Source of the DNA: Pseudomonadota bacterium
GTDB lineage: Bacteria > Pseudomonadota > Alphaproteobacteria > Puniceispirillales > Marisalimonadaceae
Direction of reading: 5' to 3'
Assembly (NCBI GenBank): GCA_028382005.1
Contig: JAOESH010000003.1
Span: forward strand, 1-64,000
DNA length: 64,000 nucleotides
Shown here: positions 25,506 to 36,954 of the stretch, piece after piece
Layout of the letters: every line of letters begins with the position of its first letter
Numbering within the stretch: position 1 is the stretch's first letter
Translations under genes and position numbers: made by a program
Notes under the pieces: generated by a model
The model's database searches: none
Seen by the model: only the letters and a program-made list of their open reading frames with translations
What the model was told of the DNA's origin: nothing

Positions 25506-27239
25506 CTAAAAAATATCTGGTTCTTTAGCAGATTTACCAAAACTAGTTTCCAAAAAATCAAAATCACAGCCGTTATTGGCTTGGGTTACATGGTTACTAT
25601 ACATCCACAACCAGCCTCTTCCTGCTTTAGGTTCTAAAGGTTTAAAATCTTTTTTTCTTTCAAATAAGATTTTATCATCTACTAACATATTAATAGATCG
25701 TAATTCAACATCCAGTTCAATAATATCACCTGTTTCTAATAAAGATAAAGGTCCACCAATATAACTTTCAGGAGCTACGTGAAGAATACATGCTCCATAG
25801 CTTGTACCACTCATTCTAGCATCTGATATCCTGACCATGTCCCTAACTCCTTTTTTAAGAAGTTTTTTTGGAATAGGCATCATACCCCATTCAGGCATAC
25901 CCGGACCACCAACTGGACCAACATTTCTTAAAACTAAAACATGATTTTCAGTTACATCAAAATCGTCTCTATCAATAACAGCTTTCATTTCAGGATAACT
26001 ATTAAACACTACAGCTGGACCTTTATGTTTAAAAAATTTTTTGTCGCACGCTGCTGGTTTAATAACGCACCCATCAGGAGCTAAGTTTCCTTTTAAAACT
26101 GCTAGCGAACCTTCTTCATAAATTGGATTGTTTAATGGGCGAATTATATCTTCATTTATAGTTTTTGTTTTAGAGATAAGCTCTCTTAAACTTAAACCTG
26201 AAACAGTTACTTCATCCAAATTAAGCTTTTCACTTAGTTCATGCATTAAAGCTAAAATGCCACCCGCATAGAAAAAATCTTCCATTAAATAATCTTTACC
26301 TGAAGGTCTAATGTTAGCAATAAGAGGAATTTCTCTACCTTTTTTATCTAAATCATCCATTGTTAAATTTATACCAGCTCGCCTTGCCATTGCAATTAAA
26401 TGAATAATAGCGTTTGTAGAGCAACCCATTGCCATAGCTACAGTAACAGAATTATCAATTGATTTTTCAGTTATAATTTTAGATGGGGTTAAATTTTCCC
26501 AAACCATATCTACGATTCTTCTTCCTACATTAGTTGACATTCTTATATGATTTGAATCAGCTGCAGGAATTGAACTTGCACCTGGCAAAGATAAACCCAT
26601 AGCTTCTGTTATTGCCGTCATAGTGCTAGCTGTTCCCATAGTCATGCAATGTCCGTATGATCTAGCAATTCCTGCCTCTACATCTTGCCAATCTTTATTA
26701 CTAATATTACCTGCTCTTAATTCATCCCAGTATTTCCAGCCATCTGACCCGCTTCCTAAATACTTACCTTTATAATTGCCTCTTAGCATTGGACCAGCCG
26801 GCAAAAAAATCATTGGTAAGTCTACACTAATTGCCCCCATTGTTAAAGCTGGAGCTGTCTTGTCACATCCTCCCATTAAAACCACACCGTCAATTGGATG
26901 AGATCTTATTAATTCTTCAACTTCCATTGAAAGCATGTTTCTATAGAGCATAGTAGTTGGCTTTACATACATTTCAGCTAGAGATATAGCGGGCAGCTCA
27001 ACTGGCAACCCTCCCGATTGGTAGATACCCTTTTTAACATCCTCAACTCTTTGTTTAAAATGTGTGTGGCAAGGTTGTATATCAGACCAAGTATTAATTA
27101 TGCCTATTAGAGGCTTATTTTCCCAGTCTTGTTTACTCAAACCCATTTGCATAGCTCTAGATCTATGACCAAAGGATCTAACATCTTCTGGTGCAAACCA
27201 TCTAGAACTTCTCAAATCAGTATAATTTCTTTTACTCAT
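25506..27239 (-). CDS. IlvD/Edd-family dehydratase, sugar-acid type (L-arabonate/D-xylonate dehydratase-like)
   Basis: 577 residues. The opening LRSSRWFAPEDVRSFGHRSR and the block PIDGVVLMGGCDKTAPALTMGA are typical of pentonate dehydratases in the IlvD/Edd family. Conserved Cys in GGCDKT and in YGHCMTMGTASTM would bind the Fe-S cluster together with a third Cys (AMGCSTNAIIH). The expected reaction removes water from an aldonic acid to give a 2-keto-3-deoxy acid. True dihydroxy-acid dehydratase for valine/isoleucine synthesis is less likely given the neighbours. It is the promoter-proximal gene of the cluster. Confidence 0.88.
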   Translation of the reverse strand: MSKRNYTDLRSSRWFAPEDVRSFGHRSRAMQMGLSKQDWENKPLIGIINTWSDIQPCHTHFKQRVEDVKKGIYQSGGLPVELPAISLAEMYVKPTTMLYRNMLSMEVEELIRSHPIDGVVLMGGCDKTAPALTMGAISVDLPMIFLPAGPMLRGNYKGKYLGSGSDGWKYWDELRAGNISNKDWQDVEAGIARSYGHCMTMGTASTMTAITEAMGLSLPGASSIPAADSNHIRMSTNVGRRIVDMVWENLTPSKIITEKSIDNSVTVAMAMGCSTNAIIHLIAMARRAGINLTMDDLDKKGREIPLIANIRPSGKDYLMEDFFYAGGILALMHELSEKLNLDEVTVSGLSLRELISKTKTINEDIIRPLNNPIYEEGSLAVLKGNLAPDGCVIKPAACDKKFFKHKGPAVVFNSYPEMKAVIDRDDFDVTENHVLVLRNVGPVGGPGMPEWGMMPIPKKLLKKGVRDMVRISDARMSGTSYGACILHVAPESYIGGPLSLLETGDIIELDVELRSINMLVDDKILFERKKDFKPLEPKAGRGWLWMYSNHVTQANNGCDFDFLETSFGKSAKEPDIF

Positions 27240-27332
27240 CTTAACCTCAATAAAACAATGTTTTATTTATTATATTACAGACTAAAAATGTTAACTACAA
27301 AAAAATTATGAAACAAAATTTGTTAAAAAAGT

Positions 27333-27409
27333 TGGTAGGCCTGGAGGGACTTGAACCCCCAACCACTCCGTTATGAGCGGAGGGCTCTAACCAGTTGAGC
27401 TACAGGCCT
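27333..27409 (-). tRNA. tRNA with CAT anticodon, probably tRNA-Ile2 (lysidine-modified)
   Basis: On the minus strand the cloverleaf is complete: acceptor AGGCCTG pairs with CAGGCCT, the D stem is GCTC/GAGC, the anticodon stem CTCCG/CGGAG encloses the loop CTCATAA (anticodon complement at 27373-27375), the T loop is TTCAAGT, and discriminator A is followed by an encoded CCA. The A1-U72 acceptor is very similar to that of bacterial tRNA-Ile(GAU), which favours Ile2, where TilS converts C34 to lysidine, over elongator Met. The initiator is unlikely because the 1-72 pair is Watson-Crick. It lies 104 bp downstream of rpoD on the same strand. Confidence 0.92.
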
Positions 27410-27513
27410 ATAATATTCAGAATAGAGATTTATTCAAATACGCACCTTATACAAGGACAAAACAACTATGTAAAGAATAAGAATGAAAGATTAGACTTGA
27501 ATATTTTAAAAAA

Positions 27514-29508
27514 TTAATTTTCAAGGAATGACCTTAGTTTTCTTGATCTTGATGGATGTTTTAATTTCCTTAGAGCTTTAGCTTCTATTTGTCTAATTCT
27601 TTCTCTAGTAACGCTAAACTGCTGACCAACTTCTTCAAGAGTATGATCTGTATTCATTCCAATTCCAAAGCGCATCCTTAAAACTCTTTCTTCTCTTGGA
27701 GTTAAACTAGCTAAAATTCTTGTTGTTGTTTCTCTTAAATTAGCATGTATAGCGGCTTCTAGAGGTTGAACTGCCATTTTATCTTCTATAAAGTCTCCTA
27801 AATGGCTGTCATCTTCATCACCAACAGGAGTTTCTAATGAAATTGGCTCTTTTGCTATTTTCAAAACCTTCCTAACTTTATCAAGTGGCATTGATATCTT
27901 TTCAGATAACTCTTCAGGTGTAGGTTCTCTTCCAATTTCGTGAAGCATTTGCCTTGAGGTTCTAACAAGTTTATTGATAGTCTCTATCATATGAACTGGT
28001 ATTCTTATCGTTCTTGCTTGATCTGCAATTGATCTCGTAATTGCTTGCCTTATCCACCATGTTGCATATGTGGAGAATTTGTAACCTCTCCTATATTCAA
28101 ATTTGTCTACAGCCTTCATCAAACCTATATTACCTTCTTGAATAAGATCTAAGAATTGCAGTCCTCTATTTGTATATTTTTTTGCAATAGAAATAACTAA
28201 TCTCAAATTAGCCTCAACCATTTCTTTTTTTGCTCTTGAAGCTTCGCGTTCTCCTCTTTGGACAATTTGTATTAATTTTTTATATTCTTGAACAGGCATA
28301 TTTACATTATTAACAAAATCAAAAACCTGATCACAAATTCCTATTATTTCGTCACTATGTTCGCTTGTAAATTTTTCCCAACTTTTAGATTTTCCAGGGT
28401 TGATTGCCCAATTGTGATTAATTTCATTTCCAACCCAACTACTGATAAAATCTTTTCTTTTTACCCCACAATTTTCAGCCATTCTTAGTAAATTACCTTC
28501 AACAGACGAAATTTGCCTGTTAAGCCCATACATTTGATCTATTAATTCTTCCTGCCTATTATGATTTAGATATATTTTTTCCATTTGCTCTATAAGAATT
28601 ACTCTCAGTTCCATCAATCTTTTTTCAGACCTATTGACTAAAGGTTCCGCTTTTCTCATTCGTGCAATTCTTCTGTCACTGAGAGTCAAAATTTCTTTAA
28701 ATGACTTAGCTACTTCATCAATCATGCTCAAAATTTGCTCTTTAATTTCAGCTTCCATCGCGACTAATGACAGGTTTATATCATCTTCATTATCGTCATC
28801 ATTATCGTCATCTTCGTTTTGATCTTCATTTTCTTTGTCATTTTTATTTAAATTTGCATCGGTAGTATTTTTTTTATCTACATCGAGATCGTCTGTTTCA
28901 GCTTTAATTTTGTTTAATTTAACAACTTGAATATTATCTGCATTAATAATTGGTTCGTTGGCGCCTCCGTTTATACGAGCATAGGTAGTTTCTAAATCAA
29001 TTACATCTCTTAATAACATAGACCCGTCGTCTATTTCGTCTCGCCATTTTAAAAAAGCTCTCATAGCAAGAGGTGATTCGTAAATACCACCAATCATCAA
29101 CTCTTTTCCTGCTTCTATTCTTTTAGCAATAGATATTTCACCTTCTCGTGATAAGAGTTCCACTGAGCCCATTTCTCTAAGATACATCCTTACTGGATCG
29201 TCAGAACGAGCACCTTCTTCATCAGATAAGTTTCCAGCACTTCTATCTTCTGCTTCCTCAGAGGAAGCATCTTCCTGTTGGTCAACTATGTTGAAACCCA
29301 TTTCACTTATAGCTGAATGAATATCTTCAATTTGTTCAGAACTATACTCACCAGGCGGAAGAGCAGCATTTAATTGATCAAGAGTTACAAAGCCATTAAG
29401 TTTGCCTTTCTTAATTAAAGATTTTATTGCAGAATTATTTAAATCTAAAACTGGGCCGTCATTAATTAATTTCTGATCATTTTTTTTATTTTGAGTTTTA
29501 GCTAACAT
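27514..29508 (-). CDS. rpoD: RpoD, primary sigma factor (sigma70)
   Basis: 664 residues. Region 1.1 is at the N-terminus; region 1.2 has [12 protein letters not shown]; a non-conserved, very acidic insert (many Asp/Glu/Asn, about residues 215-245) follows; region 2 is [20 protein letters not shown] through [14 protein letters not shown]; region 3 is [14 protein letters not shown]; region 4 is [27 protein letters not shown], which reads the -35. It directs RNA polymerase to housekeeping promoters and is the target of the 6S RNA found in this window. It lies 54 bp downstream of dnaG. Confidence 0.98.
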   Translation of the reverse strand: MLAKTQNKKNDQKLINDGPVLDLNNSAIKSLIKKGKLNGFVTLDQLNAALPPGEYSSEQIEDIHSAISEMGFNIVDQQEDASSEEAEDRSAGNLSDEEGARSDDPVRMYLREMGSVELLSREGEISIAKRIEAGKELMIGGIYESPLAMRAFLKWRDEIDDGSMLLRDVIDLETTYARINGGANEPIINADNIQVVKLNKIKAETDDLDVDKKNTTDANLNKNDKENEDQNEDDDNDDDNEDDINLSLVAMEAEIKEQILSMIDEVAKSFKEILTLSDRRIARMRKAEPLVNRSEKRLMELRVILIEQMEKIYLNHNRQEELIDQMYGLNRQISSVEGNLLRMAENCGVKRKDFISSWVGNEINHNWAINPGKSKSWEKFTSEHSDEIIGICDQVFDFVNNVNMPVQEYKKLIQIVQRGEREASRAKKEMVEANLRLVISIAKKYTNRGLQFLDLIQEGNIGLMKAVDKFEYRRGYKFSTYATWWIRQAITRSIADQARTIRIPVHMIETINKLVRTSRQMLHEIGREPTPEELSEKISMPLDKVRKVLKIAKEPISLETPVGDEDDSHLGDFIEDKMAVQPLEAAIHANLRETTTRILASLTPREERVLRMRFGIGMNTDHTLEEVGQQFSVTRERIRQIEAKALRKLKHPSRSRKLRSFLEN

Positions 29509-29562
29509 GTATTATCTCACTTAAAATTTTAATTTAAATAATCCACTAATTTCAATGGATAG

Positions 29563-31230
29563 TTAAATGTGATTGTTATTTATCAAATTTAACAGCTCTT
29601 TGAAAGTTTTATTCACATTTTCAGAATTTATGTTATCTTCATCAAGATTAAGTCTAGAAGAATAATTACTTCGCATAAATTTTGATATTTGAATAGCAAA
29701 ACCTTTATTTATAATTTCCTGTTTCAAATTCTCAGAACTTATATCTGGGTTACTGAAAACAGACTGTAATATTAAATCCTTTAATTTATTGAGATCTTCT
29801 TTTTTAAAATTTAACAGCGAGATATTTTCATCATAAGTTATACATATTTTAGGATATAATAACATAATATAGATAATGGCTCCAATCTTAATTTCAACTC
29901 CTGTTTTTGGTAATTCTGTTTTAGGAAGTATAAAGTTAGAGTTTATTTGTTTTGTATATAAGTTTTTTTGAAAATTACCCTTAGATTTACCTCTAAATAT
30001 TTTGATCCTCTTTTCAATTTCGTCTTTGAATGCTAATTTAATATTAATGTCCTCAATACTATTGACTTTTTCTCTTACATAATTCCAAAAAATAACGTTC
30101 GTTTCTGGCTCATTTTGTCGAACTAATTTTAAACCCTCCATCCAAATTAGATCAATTATACCAATTGCTTTATCTAATATATTTTCAAATTCGGTGACAC
30201 CATACTTTTTAATAAAGTCTTCTGGGTCTAAACTTTCTGGAAGAAATACAAATTTTAATTTTTTGTTTATCTTTAACATTGGCAAATATTTTTCAAACAC
30301 CCTTAATGTTGCGTTTTTGCCAGCAGAATCTCCATCAAAAACTAAAAAAGCTTCGTCTGTAATTTTGAATATACTATCTATTTGCTTTTCAGTCATAGAA
30401 GTTCCTAAGGATGCCAAGGACGGATATCCATGTTTAGTAAGAGAGATACTGTCCATATAACCTTCACATACTATAAATTTTTTTTTATTCAGAAGTTTTT
30501 TAGCATGGAAATTTCCAAATAATTGCTTTCCTTTCTGAAACAATATTGTCTCAGGAGAATTTAAATATTTTGGGTTACCTGAACCTATTATTCTACCTCC
30601 AAAAGCTATCACTTTCCCTGAATTATTTAATATAGGAAACATAATTCTTTGACTAAAATAAAAAACTAAATCATTATTTTGATTCTTTTTAGCTAATCCA
30701 ACATTAATTATGTCTTCCAATAAAAAACCTTCTTTTATTAAGCAAGATACCAAAAATTTATTCGATTTTAAATTTCCAGAGTAACCAATTAAAAAATTTT
30801 GTATAACAGATGAGTTAATCTCTCTTTTATTTAAGTATTCTCTAGCATTTTGACCAATTGGAGAATTAAGATTTTGGATATAAGAATCAGAAACTCTTTT
30901 TAACAGATTAAAAAGAGTTGTAGTTTTAGGATCAAGCTTAAAATTTGTGGAAGTATATTCAATCCCAGCTAGTTCTGCTAGCCTTTTTAAGGCTTCTAAG
31001 AAACTAATATTTTCCATTTCCATTATATAACTAAAAACATCTCCATTCTTTCCGCATCCAAAGCAATGATAAAACCCTTTGTCGTCTGAAATATTAAACG
31101 AAGGTGTTTTCTCCTTGTGGAATGGGCATAGACCAATAAAATTGGACTTGTCACGTTGCTTTAAAGCTATATTTTTTTTTATTAAGTCAGAAAGCTTTAT
31201 TGAGCTCTTAATGTCTTCTTTTAAATCCAT
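29563..31230 (-). CDS. dnaG: DnaG, DNA primase
   Basis: 555 residues, on the short side. The CHC2 zinc finger is Cys35, His38, Cys56 and Cys59 (CPFHKEKTPSF... FYHCFGCG). The polymerase core follows, with the TOPRIM motifs FIVCEGYMDSISL and VFDGDSAGKNATLRVF. The C-terminal helicase-binding region is shorter and divergent. Primase makes RNA primers for replication with DnaB. The order yqeY-dnaG-rpoD recalls the macromolecular-synthesis operon, but rpsU is not next to it. Confidence 0.96.
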   Translation of the reverse strand: MDLKEDIKSSIKLSDLIKKNIALKQRDKSNFIGLCPFHKEKTPSFNISDDKGFYHCFGCGKNGDVFSYIMEMENISFLEALKRLAELAGIEYTSTNFKLDPKTTTLFNLLKRVSDSYIQNLNSPIGQNAREYLNKREINSSVIQNFLIGYSGNLKSNKFLVSCLIKEGFLLEDIINVGLAKKNQNNDLVFYFSQRIMFPILNNSGKVIAFGGRIIGSGNPKYLNSPETILFQKGKQLFGNFHAKKLLNKKKFIVCEGYMDSISLTKHGYPSLASLGTSMTEKQIDSIFKITDEAFLVFDGDSAGKNATLRVFEKYLPMLKINKKLKFVFLPESLDPEDFIKKYGVTEFENILDKAIGIIDLIWMEGLKLVRQNEPETNVIFWNYVREKVNSIEDINIKLAFKDEIEKRIKIFRGKSKGNFQKNLYTKQINSNFILPKTELPKTGVEIKIGAIIYIMLLYPKICITYDENISLLNFKKEDLNKLKDLILQSVFSNPDISSENLKQEIINKGFAIQISKFMRSNYSSRLNLDEDNINSENVNKTFKELLNLINNNHI

Positions 31231-31265
31231 TTTATTTTTATTTCAAAATAAGGTTTTTAACATCA

Positions 31266-31730
31266 TTATAGATTAAGAAGCTTTTCTTTAATAATTTTAC
31301 TAACTACCCCAAAATCCATTTTACCATTATACTCATCTTTAATTAAATTAATTACTTTACCCATGTCTTTTATTGAATTGGCACCACTTGATTGAATTGT
31401 TTTAATAATAACATCATCTATTTCACTTTGTGATAATTGCTCAGGCAAAAAATTAGAAATGACTTTAATTTCATCTTCTTCAATTTTAACAAGATCATCT
31501 CTCTTACCTTGAATATACATTTCGATGGATACATTTCTTTGTTTGATCATATTTTGTAGAAGGGAGATAATTTCTGTTTCATTTATGCCAGTAGAATTAC
31601 CATTAATTCTAGAACTAATATCCTTATCTTTCAATGCAGCGAGAACAAGTCTTAAAGTATTTGTTAATTTCATATCTTTTTTTATCATTGCTTCTTTGAG
31701 CAATTTAGAAATATTTTCTCTTATAGTCAT
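31266..31730 (-). CDS. YqeY/GatB-like domain protein
   Basis: 154 residues, single domain. MTIRENISKLLKEAMIKKD, TLRLVLAALKDK, QRNVSIEMYIQGKRDDL and FLPEQLSQSEID are typical of the YqeY family, which shares the tRNA-binding tail fold of GatB. It may act in tRNA-dependent amidation or another tRNA contact; the function is not settled. GAGGAA precedes the ATG. It is the first gene of the yqeY-dnaG-rpoD-tRNA unit and diverges from carA across 231 bp. Confidence 0.9.
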   Translation of the reverse strand: MTIRENISKLLKEAMIKKDMKLTNTLRLVLAALKDKDISSRINGNSTGINETEIISLLQNMIKQRNVSIEMYIQGKRDDLVKIEEDEIKVISNFLPEQLSQSEIDDVIIKTIQSSGANSIKDMGKVINLIKDEYNGKMDFGVVSKIIKEKLLNL

Positions 31731-31961
31731 TAATTATTTCCTCTATTAATACTAATTTATACACTCAAAATAATAAAAATTACATTTTATAAATCAATAA
31801 ATTCCAATGGTAAATATTATTAAATCTTATTGACGAAAATACTAATACATTCTAATTACATTCTTATGAAAAATGTGGATAGAATTATTAGTTGCAGATT
31901 TTATTGAATTTTAAAACATTGTATTTCAATCCTCTATTGATTTAAACTAATAAGGTATGGA
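31731..31961. promoter_or_regulatory. Largest intergenic gap; divergent promoter region yqeY/carA
   Basis: At 231 bp this is the longest non-coding stretch in the window. It should hold promoters for yqeY-dnaG-rpoD leftward and carAB rightward. A TTGACG at 31830-31835 resembles a -35 for carA, but no convincing -10 follows at 16-18 bp. I see no long hairpin, tRNA or riboswitch-like conserved core. A TAAGG at 31951-31955 is the carA ribosome site. Confidence 0.4.
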
Positions 31962-33194
31962 ATGAAAGAAGCAAAAAGAAAAACTAACCTTCCTGATGAT
32001 GGCTATATTCCTTTCAATTTAGATGAAATTAATAAAACAAATATATTAAATTCCATTTTAATTTTAGATGATGGAAGTATATTTTTGGGGAGATCATTTG
32101 GGTCAAAAAAAACTAGTGTCGGTGAGATATGTTTCAATACTTCACTTACAGGTTATCAAGAAATAATTACAGATCCATCTTATGCAAATCAAATTATAAC
32201 GTTTACTTTCCCACATGTTGGTAATGTTGGTTCTAATAATTTTGATAACGAAGGCAACACCAAGTCTGTAGCTGGAATTGTAGTTAGACAATACCCTACA
32301 AATCCATCCAATTGGCGTTCTGACAAAAATTTTAATGAATGGCTAGTAGAAAATGATATTCCTGGAATTTCTGGTATTGATACAAGGCTATTAACAAAAG
32401 CTCTCCGAAAATATAAAACCTGTAACGCTTTACTCGGATATAATAAAAAAGGTGAATTTGACATAGGGAACTTAAAAGAAAAATTAAAAAAACATCCAAG
32501 TATGAATGGTTTAAATCTTTCATCCTTGGTAACTACAAAAAATCAATATTCTTTTAGTGAAACTCTTCATAATTTCGTTTCCACACAACATTTTTTTGCC
32601 AGTAGCTTCAAGCCTAAAATTGTGGTTATTGATTTTGGAGTTAAACAAAATATCCTTCGTCATCTTGTTAATATAAATGCTGAAATAACAGTAATATCTG
32701 AAAACTCTAAAATTGAAGATATAATCAAATTTGAACCTGATGGAATTTTTCTATCTAATGGACCTGGAGACCCCTCAGCAACGGAACAAAAATGCAGGCA
32801 ACTTCTTCGTTCATTATTCCAATTGAAAATACCAGTTTTTGGGATATGTATAGGTCACCAATTATTTGGGTTATCATTTGGAGCAAAAACTATTAAAATG
32901 CCGCAAGGTCACCGTGGAGCAAACCACCCAGTTAAAAACTTAATTAATAATAAAGTAGAAATAACCAGTCAAAATCACGGTTACCAAATTGAATTAAAAA
33001 CTCTTCCTGAATGCTTAAAAGTAACTCATATTTCACTTTTTGATAAATCAATAGAAGGAATAAAGCACAAAGATTTACCTTTTTTTTCAGTCCAATATCA
33101 TCCTGAAGCGTCTCCTGGTCCAACAGAGTCGTCATATTTATTTGAAGAATTTTTAAACCTTATTAAAGTGTCAAAAGCAAATGCCAAAACGTAA
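31962..33194 (+). CDS. carA: Carbamoyl-phosphate synthase small subunit (glutaminase)
   Basis: 410 residues. After an N-terminal extension of about 25 residues, the carA-specific domain starts with [16 protein letters not shown] and contains [20 protein letters not shown]. The class I glutaminase domain has LSNGPGDPS, nucleophile Cys296 in [11 protein letters not shown], and the His/Glu pair in [10 protein letters not shown]. It releases ammonia from glutamine and channels it to CarB for arginine and pyrimidine synthesis. The stop overlaps carB by 14 bp. Confidence 0.97.
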   Translation: MKEAKRKTNLPDDGYIPFNLDEINKTNILNSILILDDGSIFLGRSFGSKKTSVGEICFNTSLTGYQEIITDPSYANQIITFTFPHVGNVGSNNFDNEGNTKSVAGIVVRQYPTNPSNWRSDKNFNEWLVENDIPGISGIDTRLLTKALRKYKTCNALLGYNKKGEFDIGNLKEKLKKHPSMNGLNLSSLVTTKNQYSFSETLHNFVSTQHFFASSFKPKIVVIDFGVKQNILRHLVNINAEITVISENSKIEDIIKFEPDGIFLSNGPGDPSATEQKCRQLLRSLFQLKIPVFGICIGHQLFGLSFGAKTIKMPQGHRGANHPVKNLINNKVEITSQNHGYQIELKTLPECLKVTHISLFDKSIEGIKHKDLPFFSVQYHPEASPGPTESSYLFEEFLNLIKVSKANAKT

Positions 33195-36100
33195 TGATAT
33201 TAAGTCCATTTTGATTATTGGAGCAGGACCAATTATAATTGGCCAAGCTTGTGAGTTTGATTATTCGGGAGCACAAGCTTGTAAAGCTCTTAAAGAAGAA
33301 GGTATTAGAGTAATATTAATTAACTCCAATCCAGCAACTATTATGACAGATCCAATGATGGCTGATTCAACATATATAGAACCTATTGAAAAAAATATAA
33401 TTGAAAAAATTATAAAAATAGAAAAACCTGATGCTATTCTTCCAACTATGGGAGGACAAACAGCTCTCAACGCAACACTTGAACTGTTTCACTCTGGAGT
33501 TCTTGATAAATACAATATTGAAATTATCGGTGCTAAACCTGAATCTATTAATAAAGCAGAAGATAGAGAATTATTTAAAGAATGCATGGATAAAATTGGT
33601 TTGGAATCTGCAAAAGCTAAAATTGCCAAAAACCTTGATGATGCTAAATTAGCACTAGAATTTGTTGGGTTACCAGCTATTATAAGACCATCTTTCACCC
33701 TAGGTGGAGAGGGTGGGGGGATTGCTTATAATAATGAAGAATTTTTAGAAATAGTCTCAAACGGCCTAAAACTTTCTCCAAATACAGAAGTTTTAATAGA
33801 AGAATCTCTCCTCGGTTGGAAAGAATTTGAAATGGAAGTTGTAAGAGACCACTCAGATAACTGTATAATTATATGCTCAATTGAAAATGTTGATCCAATG
33901 GGCGTACATACAGGCGACTCTATAACTGTTGCTCCTGCATTAACCTTAACTGATAAAGAATATCAAAAAATGAGAAATGCAAGTATTGCAGTTCTTAGAG
34001 AAATTGGTGTTGATACAGGTGGTTCTAATGTACAATTCGCTCTAAATCCTATAGATGGTAGATTAATAGTCATAGAAATGAACCCTAGAGTAAGCAGATC
34101 TTCAGCATTAGCATCAAAAGCAACTGGATTTCCAATAGCAAAAATTGCTGCAAAACTAGCTATTGGTTACAGTTTAGACGAATTACAAAATGATATTACC
34201 AAATCTACACCTGCCAGTTTTGAACCAACTATAGACTATATAGTAACTAAAATACCTCGTTTTACATTTGAAAAATTCCCTGGAAGCAACAATTTTTTAT
34301 CAACATCTATGAAATCTGTTGGTGAAGCAATGGCTATTGGAAGATCTTTTCAAGAATCTCTTCAGAAGGCATTAAGATCTCTAGAAACTGACCTATCAGG
34401 TTTGAACAACGTATCTTTTCCAATACAAATTAAACAGTCACAAGGCAAGGATAACTTAGCTGGATGGTTGGCAGAACAAGTACCAGAACGAATCTTGAGA
34501 ATTGCGACTGCTTTTAGAAATAATATTTCTATAGAAGAAGTTTCAAGAATAACTGGATGGGACAAGTGGTTTCTAAGTCAAATATATGGTATTATCCAAG
34601 TTGAAGAAATGTTAAAGGATAAAACTTTAAATATAGACGCACCCACTTTACGAAACGTTAAATCTATGGGTTTTTCAGACAAACGTATTTCTGAACTATT
34701 ACAAACTAGTGAAGATGAAATACATAAACTCAAACATAAATTTAAAGTTTTTCCAACCTACAAAAGAGTTGATACATGCGCAGCAGAATTTTCTTCTGAA
34801 ACCGCGTATCTCTATAGTTCTTATGAACAAAGCGATATAAATGAATGTGAGGTTCATCCCTCTAATAAAAAGAAAGTCATCATTTTAGGAGGGGGGCCAA
34901 ACAGAATAGGTCAAGGAATAGAATTTGATTATTGTTGTGTGCATGCAGCATATAGTTTAACTGAAAGTAATTATGAAACTATAATGATAAATTGTAATCC
35001 TGAAACAGTTTCTACAGATTATGACACGTCAGATAAATTATATTTTGAACCTCTTACACATGAAGATGTTTTTTCTATCTTTGAAAAAGAAAATCAAAAC
35101 GGAGAAGTAATAGGGGTAATAGTTCAATTAGGTGGACAAACTCCTCTTAAAATTGCTTCTAGTCTAGAAAACGCAGGAATTAAAATTTTAGGAACGACAG
35201 TTGACTCTATTGATCTTGCAGAAGATAGGAAAAGATTTAAAGAACTTTTACAGACTTTAGGATTGAACCAACCATCAAACGGCGTTGCCAGCAGTAAAAC
35301 AGAAGCAGTTAAAATTGCTAATAAAATTGGTTTTCCTGTAGTTATAAGACCAAGCTATGTAATTGGCGGACGTGCTATGGAAATAGTACATAATCACGAT
35401 CAATTACAAAAATATATTAACGACGCTGTAAAAGTATCTGGTAATAACCCAGTCTTAATAGATAGTTTTTTAAAAAACGCCCTTGAAGTTGATGTAGATG
35501 CTCTATCAGACGGAGATGAAACTTTCATAGCTGGGATAATGGAACATATAGAAGAGGCTGGAATTCATTCTGGTGATTCAGCTTGCGCTCTTCCACCTCA
35601 GACATTAAATAAAGAAATAATCGAAGAAATAGTTATACAAACAAAAAAACTTGCCAAATCTCTTAATGTAATTGGATTTATCAATATCCAATTTGCAATT
35701 CAAAATAAGAATATTTTTATTCTAGAAGTTAATCCTAGAGGAAGTAGAACAATACCTTTTGTAGCTAAATCTATCGGTATTCCCTTAGCAAAAATTGCTT
35801 CTAAAATAATGGTTGGTGAAAAACTATCAAATTTTAATTTAACTGATTATAAATTCAGTCACATAGCTGTGAAAGAAGCAGTTTTTCCATTTGCAAGATT
35901 TCCTGGTACAGATGTTATTCTTGGCCCTGAAATGAAATCTACTGGTGAAGTTATGGGTATAGGATCTACGTTTGGAGAAGCATTTGCTAAAAGTCAACTT
36001 GGAGCAAATGTTAATCTCCCTCAAAAAGGAGAAGTATTTATTTCAATCAAAGATGATGATAAAAAAAATATAATTCCTATTGCCAAAAAACTTGCTTCTT

Positions 36101-36420
36101 TAGGATTTACAATATGTGCGACAACTGGAACTGCTAAAACTTTAAATGATCACAAAATAAAGACTAAATATATTAAAAAGGTTGTTGAAGGTAGACCAAA
36201 CGTAGTAGATGCAATGTTATCAAACGATATTCAACTTGTTATAAATACAGTAGAGGGTGCCACCTCTATTAAAGATAGTTTTTCTTTAAGGCAAACAGCT
36301 CTTTTAAACAAGATACCCTATTATACAACGTTGCAAGGTGCTAACGCAGCTACATTGGCAATCAAATCTATAATTGATAAATCTATAAACGTAAAATCTA
36401 TCCAATCATATTTTGAATAA
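33181..36420 (+). CDS. carB: Carbamoyl-phosphate synthase large subunit
   Basis: 1079 residues, normal length. Two homologous ATP-grasp halves are present: [22 protein letters not shown] with [12 protein letters not shown] in the first and [20 protein letters not shown] with [12 protein letters not shown] in the second. The C-terminal MGS-like allosteric domain (about 940-1079) includes GTAKTLNDH and is the usual site of UMP/ornithine control. It makes carbamoyl phosphate from bicarbonate, ATP and ammonia. The ATG lies inside the end of carA, in another frame. Confidence 0.98.
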   Translation: MPKRNDIKSILIIGAGPIIIGQACEFDYSGAQACKALKEEGIRVILINSNPATIMTDPMMADSTYIEPIEKNIIEKIIKIEKPDAILPTMGGQTALNATLELFHSGVLDKYNIEIIGAKPESINKAEDRELFKECMDKIGLESAKAKIAKNLDDAKLALEFVGLPAIIRPSFTLGGEGGGIAYNNEEFLEIVSNGLKLSPNTEVLIEESLLGWKEFEMEVVRDHSDNCIIICSIENVDPMGVHTGDSITVAPALTLTDKEYQKMRNASIAVLREIGVDTGGSNVQFALNPIDGRLIVIEMNPRVSRSSALASKATGFPIAKIAAKLAIGYSLDELQNDITKSTPASFEPTIDYIVTKIPRFTFEKFPGSNNFLSTSMKSVGEAMAIGRSFQESLQKALRSLETDLSGLNNVSFPIQIKQSQGKDNLAGWLAEQVPERILRIATAFRNNISIEEVSRITGWDKWFLSQIYGIIQVEEMLKDKTLNIDAPTLRNVKSMGFSDKRISELLQTSEDEIHKLKHKFKVFPTYKRVDTCAAEFSSETAYLYSSYEQSDINECEVHPSNKKKVIILGGGPNRIGQGIEFDYCCVHAAYSLTESNYETIMINCNPETVSTDYDTSDKLYFEPLTHEDVFSIFEKENQNGEVIGVIVQLGGQTPLKIASSLENAGIKILGTTVDSIDLAEDRKRFKELLQTLGLNQPSNGVASSKTEAVKIANKIGFPVVIRPSYVIGGRAMEIVHNHDQLQKYINDAVKVSGNNPVLIDSFLKNALEVDVDALSDGDETFIAGIMEHIEEAGIHSGDSACALPPQTLNKEIIEEIVIQTKKLAKSLNVIGFINIQFAIQNKNIFILEVNPRGSRTIPFVAKSIGIPLAKIASKIMVGEKLSNFNLTDYKFSHIAVKEAVFPFARFPGTDVILGPEMKSTGEVMGIGSTFGEAFAKSQLGANVNLPQKGEVFISIKDDDKKNIIPIAKKLASLGFTICATTGTAKTLNDHKIKTKYIKKVVEGRPNVVDAMLSNDIQLVINTVEGATSIKDSFSLRQTALLNKIPYYTTLQGANAATLAIKSIIDKSINVKSIQSYFE

Positions 36421-36474
36421 TTTTTTATTTTATATTATAATTTATTTCAGTAATTTTTATAAATGGATATCAAA

Positions 36475-36954
36475 ATGGACAAAATACCTTTCACATTACC
36501 TGGTCTGGAAAATATAAAATCAGAGTTAAATAATCTCAAAAAAGAAGAAAGACCACAAGTAATTAAAGCTATTTCTACTGCAAGAGAACATGGTGATTTA
36601 AAAGAAAATGCCGAATACCATGCAGCAAAAGATAAACAATCATTTATAGAAGGCAGAATAACAGAACTTGAAGATGTTGTTAGTAGAGCAGAAGTAATAG
36701 ATTTAAATAAGTTGTCAGGTAAAATAATTACATTTGGTACTAAAATAAAAATTGTTGATGAAGAAACAGATCAAGAAACGGATTATCAAATAGTTGGCCC
36801 ATATGAAGCAAACCTTGAATTAGGTCTTATTTCAATTGCATCTCCAATTGCAAAAGCGTTAATAGGTAAAGAAAAAGGATATTCTGTTGAGGTAAAAACT
36901 CCAAGCGGGACTAAAAATTATGAAATATTATCTATAGAGGTAATTAAATTATAG
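36475..36954 (+). CDS. greA: GreA, transcript-cleavage elongation factor
   Basis: 159 residues from the ATG at 36475, which gives the family N-terminus M-x-K-I-P-x-T; an ATG four codons earlier is also possible. The N-terminal coiled coil carries the catalytic acidic tip (EHGDLKENAEYHAAKDKQ) and the C-terminal domain ends VKTPSGTKNYEILSIE. GreA rescues backtracked RNA polymerase. It follows carB by 54 bp, a common alphaproteobacterial order, and its 3' end overlaps the convergent lrp gene by 11 bp. Confidence 0.96.
   Translation: MDKIPFTLPGLENIKSELNNLKKEERPQVIKAISTAREHGDLKENAEYHAAKDKQSFIEGRITELEDVVSRAEVIDLNKLSGKIITFGTKIKIVDEETDQETDYQIVGPYEANLELGLISIASPIAKALIGKEKGYSVEVKTPSGTKNYEILSIEVIKL

Noticed and set aside
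31957-31965. Two-codon ORF (ATG GAA TGA) overlapping the carA start
   Set aside because: The TAAGG ribosome site is only 1 nt from this ATG but 6 nt from the carA ATG, so it serves carA; the mini-ORF is most likely chance.
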